Shown here: positions 26,529 to 35,118 of the stretch, one piece after another
Layout of the letters: the number at the start of each line of letters is the position of its first letter
Position numbering within the stretch: the first letter of the stretch is position 1
Assembly: GCF_000214375.1 (NCBI RefSeq)
Contig: NC_015578.1
Span: forward strand, 3,906,001-3,970,000
Direction of reading: 5' to 3'
Length of the DNA stretch: 64,000 nucleotides
Source: Treponema primitia ZAS-2
GTDB lineage: Bacteria; Spirochaetota; Spirochaetia; Treponematales; Breznakiellaceae
Position numbers and translations under genes: made by a program
Notes under the pieces: model-generated
The model's input: only the letters and a program-made list of their open reading frames with translations
What the model was told of the DNA's origin: nothing
Databases searched by the model: none

Positions 26529-27041
26529 ATGAAAGCTTGCCCCTGCGGCTCCGGCCGCCCATACGCCGAATGCTGCGAACCCTACATCAAAGGGACCCAA
26601 AAGCCGCCTACTGCGGAAGCCCTGATGCGCAGCCGCTACTCCGCCTATGTGGAACACGCCGTTGACTATATCGTGGAAACCTGTGTCCAGGACGGAAAAG
26701 AGAACATCGACGTAAAGGAAACCCGGGCCTGGAGTGAACGATCCCGCTGGCTGGGGCTGAAGATACTCGCGCTTACCAAGGGCGGCCCCGGGGATACCGA
26801 AGGAACCGTGGAGTTTGAAGCGGACTATGAACGGGACGGCCTCAAGGACGTACACCACGAAAAAGCAAAGTTTGTAAAAACTGACGGGCAGTGGTTTTAC
26901 GACGAAGGGGATATTGTCCCCAAGACGGTGGTTCGGTCTTCCCCGAAGGTGGGGCGGAATGATCCCTGTCCCTGCGGGAGCGGGAAAAAATACAAACACT
27001 GCCATGGAGGGAATCAGCAGGCCCCAGGGTCTGCATACTAA
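26529..27041 (+). CDS. YchJ-family SEC-C motif protein
   Basis: A 170-residue cytoplasmic protein with two zinc-binding SEC-C motifs, [13 protein letters not shown] at the start and [15 protein letters not shown] at the end, around an NTF2-like central domain ([11 protein letters not shown]). This is the YchJ family, found in many bacteria, of unknown precise function. The SEC-C motif is also the C-terminal tail of SecA, where it helps contact SecB and ribosomes. AGGAG lies just upstream. It is divergent from the helicase gene, and it stands alone between the defence genes and the sugar regulon. Confidence 0.85.
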   Translation: MKACPCGSGRPYAECCEPYIKGTQKPPTAEALMRSRYSAYVEHAVDYIVETCVQDGKENIDVKETRAWSERSRWLGLKILALTKGGPGDTEGTVEFEADYERDGLKDVHHEKAKFVKTDGQWFYDEGDIVPKTVVRSSPKVGRNDPCPCGSGKKYKHCHGGNQQAPGSAY

Positions 27042-27118
27042 TGGAATTAACCCTTCACCTGGCTATCATCGTTTTCCTAGTCGAATTCGCCTGCTTCTTT
27101 ATCAAGGGCCTTGCGTGA
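27041..27118 (+). pseudogene. Short hydrophobic ORF, possible remnant of a membrane permease
   Basis: An ATG that overlaps the YchJ stop (TAATG) opens 25 codons, [20 protein letters not shown] and then IKGLA, before TGA. It forms one membrane segment. The FxxKGLA ending resembles the first helix of TauE/SafE (TSUP) permeases, where GFG usually follows, so this may be a truncated gene start. It could equally be chance coding. No homologous continuation is seen before the terminator. Confidence 0.3.
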
Positions 27119-27142
27119 TGAAAAATAGTTAAAACCCCTCTC

Positions 27143-27188
27143 CAAAAAAAAGAGCTGTCCAAGCAGCTTAACTCCGCCTGGACAGCTC
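27143..27188 (-). terminator. Rho-independent terminator of the minus-strand tkt/idh operon
   Basis: GAGCTGTCCA (27152-27161) pairs perfectly with TGGACAGCTC (27179-27188). Read on the minus strand, the stem is followed by a run of eight T (A-run at 27144-27151 on the plus strand). It lies 20 bases beyond the stop of the Gfo/Idh gene and closes the minus-strand unit. Confidence 0.88.
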
Positions 27189-27208
27189 GCACCATTACTG
27201 TGATAAAA

Positions 27209-28222
27209 TCAGAACCTGATCAATTCCCCTGTTTCAAAGGCATTTTTACAGGTATAGGCAATTTCAGAAACCCTGGTCCCGTCATAGACGGTCACCGCAG
27301 GCTTGCGCTTGTTGAAAATACAGTTCACAAATTCCTGCACCTCGTTGACATAGGCTGTATCGAAACGTTCAAGGAAATTCTCGCTGCATTCTTTCCTTAC
27401 CCCGTGGCTGTCCAGGACTTCTACCAGGTTTTTCTGGGGCACCGAAGCGATCCTGAGGGTTCCCTTGGTACCGATGATCTCGGTTTCCACATTGTACCCA
27501 TGGGGAGCGGTGCGGCCTGCAAAGAGGAAGACCATACAGTCGTTTTTGAATTTCATCAGGCAGGACACATTATCCCCGTCCTTGGAGGCGGCGAATTCCG
27601 GGTGGGCATAGCAACCGCCTATGGCGTACACCGTCTCAGGCTCGGAGCCGGTAAACCAGCGGGCCAGGTCGATATCGTGGACCGCCATGTCCAGGAACTG
27701 CCCGCCTGAATGGGGGGCAAAGGCTATGGCGCCCTGGATAAACTTTTCAGGGTCCTGGCTGTAGGAGCGAAACAGAACCGGCTTCCCGATTTCACCGGCA
27801 GCAACCTTGTCGTGGGCGTATTTGTAGGACTCGTCGAAACGGCGCATAAAGCCCAGCATGAACACCTTGTCAGGGTGGGCTTCCACGGCCTTTTCAGCTT
27901 CCTTGCATTCCGCCACATTTACCCCCAGAGGCTTTTCGCTGAACACGTGCTTCCCCGCGTTGAGAGCTGCGGCAATCTGCTTGGTGTGCAGGGCGGAGGG
28001 TGACACCAACACTACTGCGTCCACATCCTTGCAGGCTATCAATTCCTCAAAGGAAGTAAACTGGTGCCGCACTGCAAGCCGCTTGGCGGTCTCTTCCAGT
28101 TTCGGCTTATCCACATCGCAAAGAGCCACAAGCTCGGCGTTCTGTATTCTTCCGGCTATGTTTTCTGCGTGCTGAAGTCCCAAGCGGCCTAATCCGACCG
28201 ATCCGATACGTACCTTATCCAT
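27209..28222 (-). CDS. Gfo/Idh/MocA oxidoreductase, inositol 2-dehydrogenase-like
   Basis: A 337-residue NAD(P)-dependent dehydrogenase with the N-terminal Rossmann motif GSVGLGRLGLQHAENI, the lysine-proline motif in FSEKPLGVNVAE, and GGQFLDMAVHDIDLARW carrying the catalytic Asp/His. It is close to the IolG group (inositol or scyllo-inositol dehydrogenase) but substrate use in this family changes easily. It is the last gene of the minus-strand transketolase unit and is separated from the second transketolase gene by the double-hairpin element. A second IolG-like enzyme is encoded at 37329. Confidence 0.85.
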   Translation of the reverse strand: MDKVRIGSVGLGRLGLQHAENIAGRIQNAELVALCDVDKPKLEETAKRLAVRHQFTSFEELIACKDVDAVVLVSPSALHTKQIAAALNAGKHVFSEKPLGVNVAECKEAEKAVEAHPDKVFMLGFMRRFDESYKYAHDKVAAGEIGKPVLFRSYSQDPEKFIQGAIAFAPHSGGQFLDMAVHDIDLARWFTGSEPETVYAIGGCYAHPEFAASKDGDNVSCLMKFKNDCMVFLFAGRTAPHGYNVETEIIGTKGTLRIASVPQKNLVEVLDSHGVRKECSENFLERFDTAYVNEVQEFVNCIFNKRKPAVTVYDGTRVSEIAYTCKNAFETGELIRF

Positions 28223-28234
28223 TAGTAACTCCTC

Positions 28235-28345
28235 TATTCGTGTTGAGGGGTTTAATACCCCGCCTTTAGGGCGGGGTATTAAACCCCGAATACAAATACC
28301 TTATGAGAACAACATACCTCACCCTTTAGGGCGAGGTTGTTGATT
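28235..28345. repeat. Dispersed double-hairpin element, copy 1
   Basis: This 111-base element starts TATTCGTG and ends GTTGATT on the plus strand. It has a perfect 18-base-pair hairpin (28247-28264 with 28270-28287, loop of five bases), a conserved linker CCTTATGAGAACAACATACC (28298-28317 approximately), and a second imperfect hairpin around a CCCTTTAGGG core. A related copy lies at 49862-49952. The right end runs into the transketolase C-terminal gene and supplies its last few codons and stop (TAA complement at 28326-28328). Confidence 0.7.
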
Positions 28346-29276
28346 TCAACAGTTCCCGTGCTTTTTTTGCCAGACTTTCCGCATCCAAACCGAAACGCTT
28401 GGTAAGATAATCCTGGGTTCCCACTTCTCCAAACTCATCACGAATTCCGATCCGGCCGAATTTGCCCTTGAACCCGTTTTCCGACAGAACTTCTGCCACG
28501 GCGCTGCCAAGGCCGTTGTTGATCTGGTGATTCTCGGCGCTGATCACGGCCTTAACTTTGTTGGCTTCCGCCAGTATGGTTTCAGCATCGATGGGTTTCA
28601 GAGAAAGAACATCGATCACCCCGGCGTCTATCCCTTCCCCGGCCAGGATTTCCCGGGCCTTCAGGGATTCGTTCACCATAAGGCTCCCCAGGGCAACAAA
28701 ACAGATATCCTTTCCTGATTTGAAAACCTTGGCTTTCCCAAACCGGAAGGTATCATTTGCGGTGTACAACACCGGAACCGGCTTGCGGGGGAAGCGGATG
28801 TATACACAGCCGTAGACTTCCGCCGCTTCCTTTACCAGGGCCGCTGCGCTAAAGGCGTCCGAAGGCTCAACAATGGTAAGATGGGGAATTGCCCGCATCA
28901 GGGCAAGGTCTTCAAAAGGCATGTGGGTGCCGCCGTTAAAGGCTGCGGTAACCCCCGGGTCTGTACCAATCAGCTTCACGTTGAGCTTGGCATAGTTGGC
29001 GGAGATGAAAAACTGATCGTAGGCCCGCCGGGTAGCAAAACAGGCAAAGGTAGCGGCAAAGGGTATCTTTCCCACCGCAGAAAGCCCTGCGGCAACACCA
29101 ATCATGTTTGCTTCGGCGATGCCCATATTGTAGAATCGGTCCGGGTAGGCTTTCTTAAAATTTCCCGTATTGGTACAGGACATAAGGTCTGCTTCCAACA
29201 CAACAATATTACTGTTTTTTGCCGCCAATTCAAATACGGTATCCACGTATGCGGCACGAATTTCTTTGGTTTCCAT
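28326..29276 (-). CDS. Transketolase, C-terminal subunit
   Basis: A 316-residue protein covering the pyrimidine-binding and C-terminal domains of transketolase (ETKEIRAAYVDTVFELAA, MGIAEANMIGVAAGLSAVGK, GGTHMPFEDLALMRAIP, and GLGSAVAEVLSENGF). The glutamate that activates thiamine diphosphate lies in MGIAEANM. It begins 3 bases after its partner, so the two halves make one enzyme. Split transketolases are common in anaerobes and archaea. The last residues (KSTTSP) and stop codon are provided by the adjacent repeat element, so the original C-terminus was probably different. Confidence 0.92.
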   Translation of the reverse strand: METKEIRAAYVDTVFELAAKNSNIVVLEADLMSCTNTGNFKKAYPDRFYNMGIAEANMIGVAAGLSAVGKIPFAATFACFATRRAYDQFFISANYAKLNVKLIGTDPGVTAAFNGGTHMPFEDLALMRAIPHLTIVEPSDAFSAAALVKEAAEVYGCVYIRFPRKPVPVLYTANDTFRFGKAKVFKSGKDICFVALGSLMVNESLKAREILAGEGIDAGVIDVLSLKPIDAETILAEANKVKAVISAENHQINNGLGSAVAEVLSENGFKGKFGRIGIRDEFGEVGTQDYLTKRFGLDAESLAKKARELLKSTTSP

Positions 29277-29279
29277 GGT

Positions 29280-30107
29280 TTACTCCTTTGCGTACAGGGC
29301 GCTTATGGCTTCTTGGGCTTTGGCAAGGTCAAAGGCCATACTGTGGTTTTTCTCAACCCCTTCGGCAAAGTTACAGCCCTTACCCTTGATGGTGTTCATG
29401 ATGATCATCGAAGGCTTGTCCTTCTCTGCCAGGGTTTTTTCAACCGCCTCATCCAGGGCCTGTATATCATGACCGTCCACCTCCAGGGTGTACCAGCCGA
29501 AGCTTGTCCATTTTGCAACAAGATCACCCAGATCAAGGACGTCCTTGGTATACCCGTCAAGCTGCTGCTTGTTGTAATCCGTAAAGGCCGTAACATTTGA
29601 AAGATGGTGTGCCGCTCCGAAAAGCGCAGCTTCCCAGATCTGGCCTTCGTCGGACTCACCATCCCCGATGATCGTATACACCCGGGCAGGGCTTTTGTCG
29701 ATCCTGAGCCCCAGAGCTATGCCCAAGGCTGCGGAAAATCCCTGCCCCAAGGAACCGGCGGTCATGTCAATTCCGGGAGTCAGGTTCCGGTCACAGTGGC
29801 TGGGCAGCTTGGTCCCCCCCTGATTGAGGGTTTTAAGCCAATCCAGGGGGAAATACCCCTTCAGGGCCAGGGCGGAGTAAACCGCCGGGCCTGCGTGGCC
29901 CTTGGAAACCACCAGCTGATCCCGGTCCTTCAACCGGGGCTGGGCGGGATCAATTTTCATACGGTGAAAATACAGCAGGGCCAGCACGTCCGCAATGGAC
30001 ATGGCCCCCCCGATATGACCGGAGCCCAGGGTTCCGATTTCTTCAATTGTCAATTTCCGAATTTCCTTGGCCTGGGTCTTTAAATGGGCCAATTTTTCTT
30101 TATCCAT
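29280..30107 (-). CDS. Transketolase, N-terminal (thiamine diphosphate-binding) subunit
   Basis: A 275-residue protein with the thiamine-diphosphate motif GDGESDEGQIWEAALFGA, VSKGHAGPAVYSAL near the front, and GSLGQGFSAALG. It pairs with the following gene to form a complete transketolase of the pentose-phosphate pathway. The start at 30107 (MDKEKLAHLK) is picked because AAGGAGGATT precedes it; the open frame reaches 30143. It lies behind its own promoter with a LacI-type operator, next to a LacI regulator gene, so it is probably sugar-induced. Confidence 0.92.
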   Translation of the reverse strand: MDKEKLAHLKTQAKEIRKLTIEEIGTLGSGHIGGAMSIADVLALLYFHRMKIDPAQPRLKDRDQLVVSKGHAGPAVYSALALKGYFPLDWLKTLNQGGTKLPSHCDRNLTPGIDMTAGSLGQGFSAALGIALGLRIDKSPARVYTIIGDGESDEGQIWEAALFGAAHHLSNVTAFTDYNKQQLDGYTKDVLDLGDLVAKWTSFGWYTLEVDGHDIQALDEAVEKTLAEKDKPSMIIMNTIKGKGCNFAEGVEKNHSMAFDLAKAQEAISALYAKE

Positions 30108-30132
30108 ACCAGAATCCTCCTTCATATATAAT

Positions 30133-30176
30133 AACGTTTGCAAGGTAAATGTAATTCAATATTACCCATCTGTCAA
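30133..30176 (-). promoter_or_regulatory. Transketolase promoter with overlapping LacI-type operator (class A)
   Basis: On the minus strand, TTGACA (30171-30176) and TACATT (30148-30153) are 17 bases apart, a good sigma-70-type promoter. Just downstream, at the expected transcription start, is TTGCAAACGTT (30133-30143), identical to the site at the ABC-transporter promoter (35000-35010). Both promoters also share TGGGTAA after the -35 box. Confidence 0.75.
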
Positions 30177-30234
30177 TGCAATATTTAACGAAATATCACC
30201 GGACAGATTAAAAAAGGGCAAATGCGATTGGGGT

Positions 30235-30244
30235 AACGTTTGCA
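30235..30244. promoter_or_regulatory. Auxiliary LacI-type operator, class A
   Basis: AACGTTTGCA, an exact copy of the class A core, sits about 100 bases upstream of the operator at the transketolase promoter and just past the stop of the LacI gene. The pairing suggests DNA looping by a dimer of dimers, as in other LacI systems. Confidence 0.6.
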
Positions 30245-30261
30245 TATTTCAAACTTCTTTC

Positions 30262-31290
30262 TCAAAGATCTTGCCTGTCCCCGGCGGATGTATCATCACT
30301 AACCGCAGCTGTCGACTCACGGATTATCAGTTTATGGGGAAGTACCACATTGGATATCAGGGTACTATCCCCGTTTATATAATGGTGTATGAGCTGGGCC
30401 GTTTGTTTTCCCATTTCACTTATGGGCTGTTGTATCGTGGTAAGCCGGGGGACCACATAACTTGCCATACTGATATCATCAAACCCCATCACCGAAATAT
30501 CCTCGGGAACCCGGAGGCCCGCATCCCGTAAAACCCGGACAGCGCCTATGGCTATTTCGTCGGTAACTGCGAAAACAGCGGAAAAATCCCTGCCCCGGTT
30601 CAGCAGTTCCCGCATACCCTCCATGCCGAAATCGGCAGTCTGGTGGCGGACCTGTATCATCCGTTTTTCATCCCCCACAACTCCTGCCGCAGCAAGGGCC
30701 TGACAGTAACCATCCATACGATCGGAGCTGAAATAAAAATCCGGACCATCAATTAAAGCTATCCTGCGGTGCCCCAGGCTGACTAAATGACATACCCCTT
30801 CAAAGGCAGCCTGTTTATCATTGACCATTACCGAGGGGATTCCGTTATAACAACAGGTAGCGGCGATGGCTGGAAGTTTTTCCCGTTCAATAAACTCGTA
30901 AATTTCCTGTTTTTTAATTCGCCCGAACAGGATCACCCCATCCAGTTTTTCCTTCCGCAGACGGCTGAGACATTCTTCTTCGCTGGCCTCATCGTCCTTT
31001 ATCAAAAAAAACAGGGTATGATACCCGAGGGATTCCAAGTGGCGTTCAATCATTGAAAAAAGCTGCTGCTGAAACAGGTTAAAAATATCGGGGATCATTA
31101 ACCCAACGGTAAAACTCCGCTGCAGCACCATACTCCTGGCCGCTTTATTAGGGGCATACCCGGTTTCTTCAATTATTTTGAGGATCAGTTCCCGCTTTTT
31201 CGGGTGCACATGGCTTTTTTCATTTACCACCCGGGAAACGGTAGAAACGGAGGTTCCGGACTGCCTCGCGATATCCTTGATACTGATCAT
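30262..31290 (-). CDS. LacI-family transcriptional regulator (paralogue 1)
   Basis: A 342-residue repressor with the N-terminal helix-turn-helix ISIKDIARQSGTSVSTVSRV, the hinge helix, and a periplasmic-binding-protein-like sensor domain. It lies between the sugar importer and the transketolase genes, all on the minus strand. It is about the same length as, and plainly related to, the regulator at 35116 (shared NKAARSMVLQRSFTVG and RLTTIQQP/RLTTVRQP). The two recognition helices differ (TSVSTVSRV here, MSPSTVSRV there), as do two nearby operator classes. Which protein reads which site is not shown by sequence. Confidence 0.9.
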   Translation of the reverse strand: MISIKDIARQSGTSVSTVSRVVNEKSHVHPKKRELILKIIEETGYAPNKAARSMVLQRSFTVGLMIPDIFNLFQQQLFSMIERHLESLGYHTLFFLIKDDEASEEECLSRLRKEKLDGVILFGRIKKQEIYEFIEREKLPAIAATCCYNGIPSVMVNDKQAAFEGVCHLVSLGHRRIALIDGPDFYFSSDRMDGYCQALAAAGVVGDEKRMIQVRHQTADFGMEGMRELLNRGRDFSAVFAVTDEIAIGAVRVLRDAGLRVPEDISVMGFDDISMASYVVPRLTTIQQPISEMGKQTAQLIHHYINGDSTLISNVVLPHKLIIRESTAAVSDDTSAGDRQDL

Positions 31291-31313
31291 CCTTGTCCTC
31301 CGGATAAAATAAT

Positions 31314-31339
31314 GCTGCCGAAATTAAAATTCCGGCAGC
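31314..31339 (-). terminator. Hairpin between binding-protein and LacI genes
   Basis: GCTGCCG (31314-31320) pairs with CGGCAGC (31333-31339), with further AT pairs inside. Read on the minus strand it is followed by a weak T-rich stretch. It probably lowers read-through from the importer genes into the lacI gene. Confidence 0.5.
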
Positions 31340-31373
31340 TACAAAAACTCTCGTCGATTATACGAAGCTGCTA

Positions 31374-32363
31374 TCAGCCGCCAATCTTATCAAGGAATGC
31401 AATCTGATTCTGAGCATTGTCCTTGGTCAGTTTGATCGTACCGCTATCAATGCCCTTCTCAATCGTCTCGCCGTTAACCAGTTTGATCGCATTTTCGATA
31501 GCCAGGGTACCCATGCCATAGGAATTCTGTCCCATGGAACCATACAGCTGATCCGCAAGTATCGCATTCAGCGCATCTCGGGTGCCGTCCACGCCGATAA
31601 CAACCACGCTGCCTTTGCCGGCCTGATTCAGGGCCCGCCAGGCGCCAAGGGCCTGATCATCGTTGGCGGAGAATACTGCGGCCACATCCGGGGTGGTCTG
31701 GAGTATGTTCTGCATAACCGTGAAGGCCCGTTCCTTGTCGGAATACGCGGGCTGACGGGAAGCAATCACATAACCGGCATCGGTAAAGGTCTTTTCCGCA
31801 CCGTCACAGCGCTGGGTCATGGACGGGTTACCGGGAGCCCCTTCGAGCAGGACGATTTTAGCGCCCTTGGCGACCTTACCGGAAGCGATGATCATGTTCG
31901 CCGCATCCACACCGGCGGTGTAGTTGGTGGTACCGATAAAGGTTGCATAATCATTGAAGCCCTCAGGCATGGGAGTATCCACAAGGATAACCTTAATACC
32001 CGCATCCCTCGCCTGCTGCAACACCCTGATAGTAGCCGGGGGCTGGGACGGAGAAACCACCAGCACATCCGGTTTCTGGGAAATAACGCTCTGGATCATG
32101 TTGATCTGTTCCTCAACCGCATCTTCCGTGGGCGGCCCGAGGGGACCGATCAGGTTCACATTGTGTTCTTTGGCGCCGTCTTTCAGACCAGAAACAACAG
32201 TCTGCCAATAGGGAGACACTGTCGTCTTGAGCACCGCCGCTACGGTTATCTGTCCGCTTTTGGCAGCAGTAGTACCACCCTGCTGGCCTCCTGCGAACAC
32301 GCCGGATACGCTTACTGCGAACAGTAAACACACCATTACTCCAACTAATTTGTTGGTCTTCAT
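31374..32363 (-). CDS. Sugar ABC transporter substrate-binding protein (RbsB-like)
   Basis: A 329-residue periplasmic binding protein of the ribose/galactose type. A signal peptide of about 24 residues ends before AGGQQG, the same mature start as the pyrimidine binding protein. Motifs such as VLKTTVSPYWQTVVSGLKDG, VVSPSQPPATIRVLQQARD and SANDDQALGAWRAL belong to this family. The start at 32363 follows AGGTAAGGA. With the permease and double-ATPase upstream it forms a CUT2-type importer. The ligand may be a pentose or an inositol, given the surrounding catabolic genes. Confidence 0.9.
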   Translation of the reverse strand: MKTNKLVGVMVCLLFAVSVSGVFAGGQQGGTTAAKSGQITVAAVLKTTVSPYWQTVVSGLKDGAKEHNVNLIGPLGPPTEDAVEEQINMIQSVISQKPDVLVVSPSQPPATIRVLQQARDAGIKVILVDTPMPEGFNDYATFIGTTNYTAGVDAANMIIASGKVAKGAKIVLLEGAPGNPSMTQRCDGAEKTFTDAGYVIASRQPAYSDKERAFTVMQNILQTTPDVAAVFSANDDQALGAWRALNQAGKGSVVVIGVDGTRDALNAILADQLYGSMGQNSYGMGTLAIENAIKLVNGETIEKGIDSGTIKLTKDNAQNQIAFLDKIGG

Positions 32364-32399
32364 TTCCTTACCTCCAAGTAAGTTCAATATTTAAAAGCC

Positions 32400-33401
32400 T
32401 TATCTGGCTTTCATAACCCGTTGACGAAGCACATCGACAAATACCGCCACGATAATAACTGCGCCGATAGTAAAAGTTTGCAATGCCGAATTTACGTTAA
32501 GCAAATTGAGTCCGTTCCGCAACACCGCGATAATAAGAACGCCTACAATAGTATTACCGATCTTGCCGATACCACCAAAGAAACTGGCGCCGCCTATAAT
32601 AACCGCAGCGATGGCATCGGATTCGTAATCCATTCCCGCCAGGGGGTAGGCGGAATCCACCCGACCGACCAGGACTATACCGGCCAGGGCCGCCATGAAA
32701 CCGCTGATGGTAAACACCAGGTTGAGAATACCGTTCACATTGATACCCGAAAGTCGGCTTGCTTCCTTATTACCCCCAACGGCGTAGATATAACGCCCCG
32801 TGGCGGTGCGGGTTAAAAAAAGGTACATAACAATGTATAAAAACGCTACCAGGAAAAGGGATACAGGAACCGGCCCCACCCGGTTGCTCCCGAGGAAGTC
32901 AATGGAAGGATGAAAACCGCTTATGGGCTGGGCGGCGGTAATGGCCAGGGCTATTCCCCGGGCCATCTGCTTCATGCCCATGGTGGATATAAAGGGGTGG
33001 GGAAGGCGCAGCTTGGTAAGCATTAACCCGTTTATATACCCCAACAGGGTACCGAAAAGGAGACACATGAACAGAGAAAAAATCGGGTTCAGCCCCAACT
33101 TAACCGCCAATATGCCCATGCCCATGGTGGAAAGGGCGAGGATGGAACCCACCGACAGGTCAATGCCGGATGTCAAAATCGCCAGGAACAAACCGATGGA
33201 AACAATAGCGTTTACCGATGCCTGGGACGCGACATTCATTAAATTGTCAACGGTCAGGAAACGGGGGGACAGGATTGTCAGAATAATACAAAGCAAAACA
33301 AGGCTTAATACGATTCCGAAACTGTACAGGTTTTCCTTCAGCCCGCCCACAAACGATTTCTTTCCCACTCCCGCCTTAACCGCCTCTTGATTTTCAGCCA
33401 T
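32400..33401 (-). CDS. Sugar ABC transporter permease (RbsC-like)
   Basis: A 333-residue membrane protein with eight or more hydrophobic segments, the BPD_transp_2 family used by ribose, xylose and inositol importers. GIDLSVGSILALSTMGMGI and FISTMGMKQMARGIALAI are family signatures. Translation probably starts at 33401 (MAENQEAVKAG), which is preceded by AAGGAAGAAG; the open frame extends 24 codons further without a site. It follows the ATPase gene after 43 bases and precedes the binding protein, giving gene order ATPase-permease-binding protein. Confidence 0.9.
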   Translation of the reverse strand: MAENQEAVKAGVGKKSFVGGLKENLYSFGIVLSLVLLCIILTILSPRFLTVDNLMNVASQASVNAIVSIGLFLAILTSGIDLSVGSILALSTMGMGILAVKLGLNPIFSLFMCLLFGTLLGYINGLMLTKLRLPHPFISTMGMKQMARGIALAITAAQPISGFHPSIDFLGSNRVGPVPVSLFLVAFLYIVMYLFLTRTATGRYIYAVGGNKEASRLSGINVNGILNLVFTISGFMAALAGIVLVGRVDSAYPLAGMDYESDAIAAVIIGGASFFGGIGKIGNTIVGVLIIAVLRNGLNLLNVNSALQTFTIGAVIIVAVFVDVLRQRVMKAR

Positions 33402-33444
33402 TTCTTCTTCCTTAAATCTTGTTATAAACCGACCGACCGGCCGG

Positions 33445-34965
33445 CTATGCGCTTCCCTTTTCCTGTTCTGCAATACCGGAAGCTGCGTACATTACATTTT
33501 CCTGGGTAACCTTGTCGCCGCTCAGCTCTGCGGTAACATGCCCTTCGTGCATAACAACGATTCTATCGGACATACCGATACATTCATCCATCTCGGAACT
33601 TATCATAAGAACCGCGGCTCCGTCTTTTACCAGCTGGTTGATAAGGTTATAGACTTCAACCTTGGCACCCACATCAATACCCCGGGTCGGCTCATCGATG
33701 ATGAATATCTTAGCCTTGGAAAGCAGCCATTTGGCGATAACCACCTTCTGCTGATTCCCGCCGCTCAGGTTTCCTGCGGGCATGGTAACAGTGGGGGTAC
33801 GGGTACGGAGTTCCTGCACCATTTTTTCGGCGTCCGCTTTGGCTGCCTTGAGGTTCAGGAAGATATGCTTGACATACTTCCGCAGATTCACAATGGTTGA
33901 ATTGAATTCAATATCCTGAATAAGAATGAGCCCCTGGGCTTTGCGATCTTCAGTGAGGAAGGCAATACCCGCCTGGATTGAATCCCGGGGATTGCGGATA
34001 TGGACTTCCTTTCCATCCACAAAAACCTTACCACTGTCCAGGGGATCCGCGCCGGTAAGGGCCCGCACCGTTTCTGTCCGTCCTGCGCCAACCAGCCCTG
34101 CAAACCCGACCACCTCGCCTGAGTGGATCACGAAAGAGACATCTTCAAAAACGCCCTTCCGTGTAAGATGTTCCGCCCGGAGCAATTCTTTGCCTAACGG
34201 CACCTTAAGCTTGGGATACTTCTGGGCAATATCACGGCCCACCATGCCTTTGACCATCTCATCAATGGTGATGTCGGCGTTATTAACCGTGGTAACCGTT
34301 TTCCCATCCCGCAGAATCGTTATGCGATCACAGATCGCCTTAACTTCGTCCAAGCGGTGGGAGATATAGATAACGGAAACACCCTTCTCTTTAAGAAAAC
34401 GGGTGATCCGCAGCAGTTCTTCTGATTCACGGGCGCTCAGACTGGCAGTGGGTTCATCCATGATGATCAGCCTGGCTTCCGCCTGAACCGCCCGGGCGAT
34501 TTCCACCATCTGCTGCCTGCCGACCCCCAGGGCCCCCACATTCAGGGCCGGATCAATATCAAGCCCTAGGGAAGAGAGCACTTCCCGGGAACGCTTTTTC
34601 ATTTCATCACGGTTAATGATACTTAAAAATTTGGTCCTGAGTTTTTCCCGGCCCAGGTAAATATTTTCCGCCACCGTCATGTGGGGTATCTGGTTCAATT
34701 CCTGGTAAATACAGGCTATGCCCAGAGACATTGAATAATGGGGGTTGATGCTTCCAAGTTTCTGTCCGTTAAAAAAAATATCCCCTTCATCCGGCGCGTG
34801 GGCTCCCGTAATTATTTTGATCAGGGTTGATTTTCCGGCGCCATTCTCACCTACCAAGCCGTGAACTTCCCCTGCCTTAATTTCCAGATCCACCGAATCC
34901 AAAGCTATGACCCCGGGAAATCTTTTTGAAATTCCGGCAAGCTTAAATATCGTGTTATCCGCCAA
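33445..34965 (-). CDS. Sugar ABC transporter ATPase with two nucleotide-binding domains (RbsA-like)
   Basis: A 506-residue ATPase with two tandem domains. The first has Walker A VGENGAGKSTLIK, signature GVGRQQMVEIARA and Walker B LIIMDEPTASL. The second has the degenerate GLVGAGRTETVRAL, LSGGNQQKVVIAKW and IFIIDEPTRGIDVG, a normal RbsA/XylG/MglA arrangement. The start codon is TTG at 34963-34965, with a GGGGG-rich site upstream. It is the first gene of the unit driven by the promoter at 35016-35045, and the operator there suggests control by one of the two LacI proteins. Confidence 0.92.
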   Translation of the reverse strand: MADNTIFKLAGISKRFPGVIALDSVDLEIKAGEVHGLVGENGAGKSTLIKIITGAHAPDEGDIFFNGQKLGSINPHYSMSLGIACIYQELNQIPHMTVAENIYLGREKLRTKFLSIINRDEMKKRSREVLSSLGLDIDPALNVGALGVGRQQMVEIARAVQAEARLIIMDEPTASLSARESEELLRITRFLKEKGVSVIYISHRLDEVKAICDRITILRDGKTVTTVNNADITIDEMVKGMVGRDIAQKYPKLKVPLGKELLRAEHLTRKGVFEDVSFVIHSGEVVGFAGLVGAGRTETVRALTGADPLDSGKVFVDGKEVHIRNPRDSIQAGIAFLTEDRKAQGLILIQDIEFNSTIVNLRKYVKHIFLNLKAAKADAEKMVQELRTRTPTVTMPAGNLSGGNQQKVVIAKWLLSKAKIFIIDEPTRGIDVGAKVEVYNLINQLVKDGAAVLMISSEMDECIGMSDRIVVMHEGHVTAELSGDKVTQENVMYAASGIAEQEKGSA

Positions 34966-34999
34966 AATTAGCCCCCTAGTTCTATTTCAAGTGTAAGTC

Positions 35000-35045
35000 T
35001 TGCAAACGTTACCAAATTATAAGAGGCACTTTACCCATTTGTCAA
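35000..35045 (-). promoter_or_regulatory. Sugar importer promoter with class A operator
   Basis: On the minus strand TTGACA (35040-35045) and TATAAT (35016-35021) are separated by 18 bases. The operator TTGCAAACGTT (35000-35010, plus strand) follows immediately after the -10 box, so bound repressor would block initiation. It is identical over 11 bases to the transketolase operator. Confidence 0.8.
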
Positions 35046-35108
35046 GCTTTTTTTTACAAATTTAATGATTATTAATGAATTTTCACTGTAAATTGACTTA
35101 TAACTGAT

Positions 35109-35118
35109 AACGTTTTCA
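35109..35118. promoter_or_regulatory. LacI-type operator, class B
   Basis: AACGTTTTCA overlaps the stop codon of the second LacI gene and lies about 65 bases upstream of the importer -35 box. It is exactly the core found at 37044-37053 and 37271-37280, so the importer may answer to both regulators. Confidence 0.6.
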
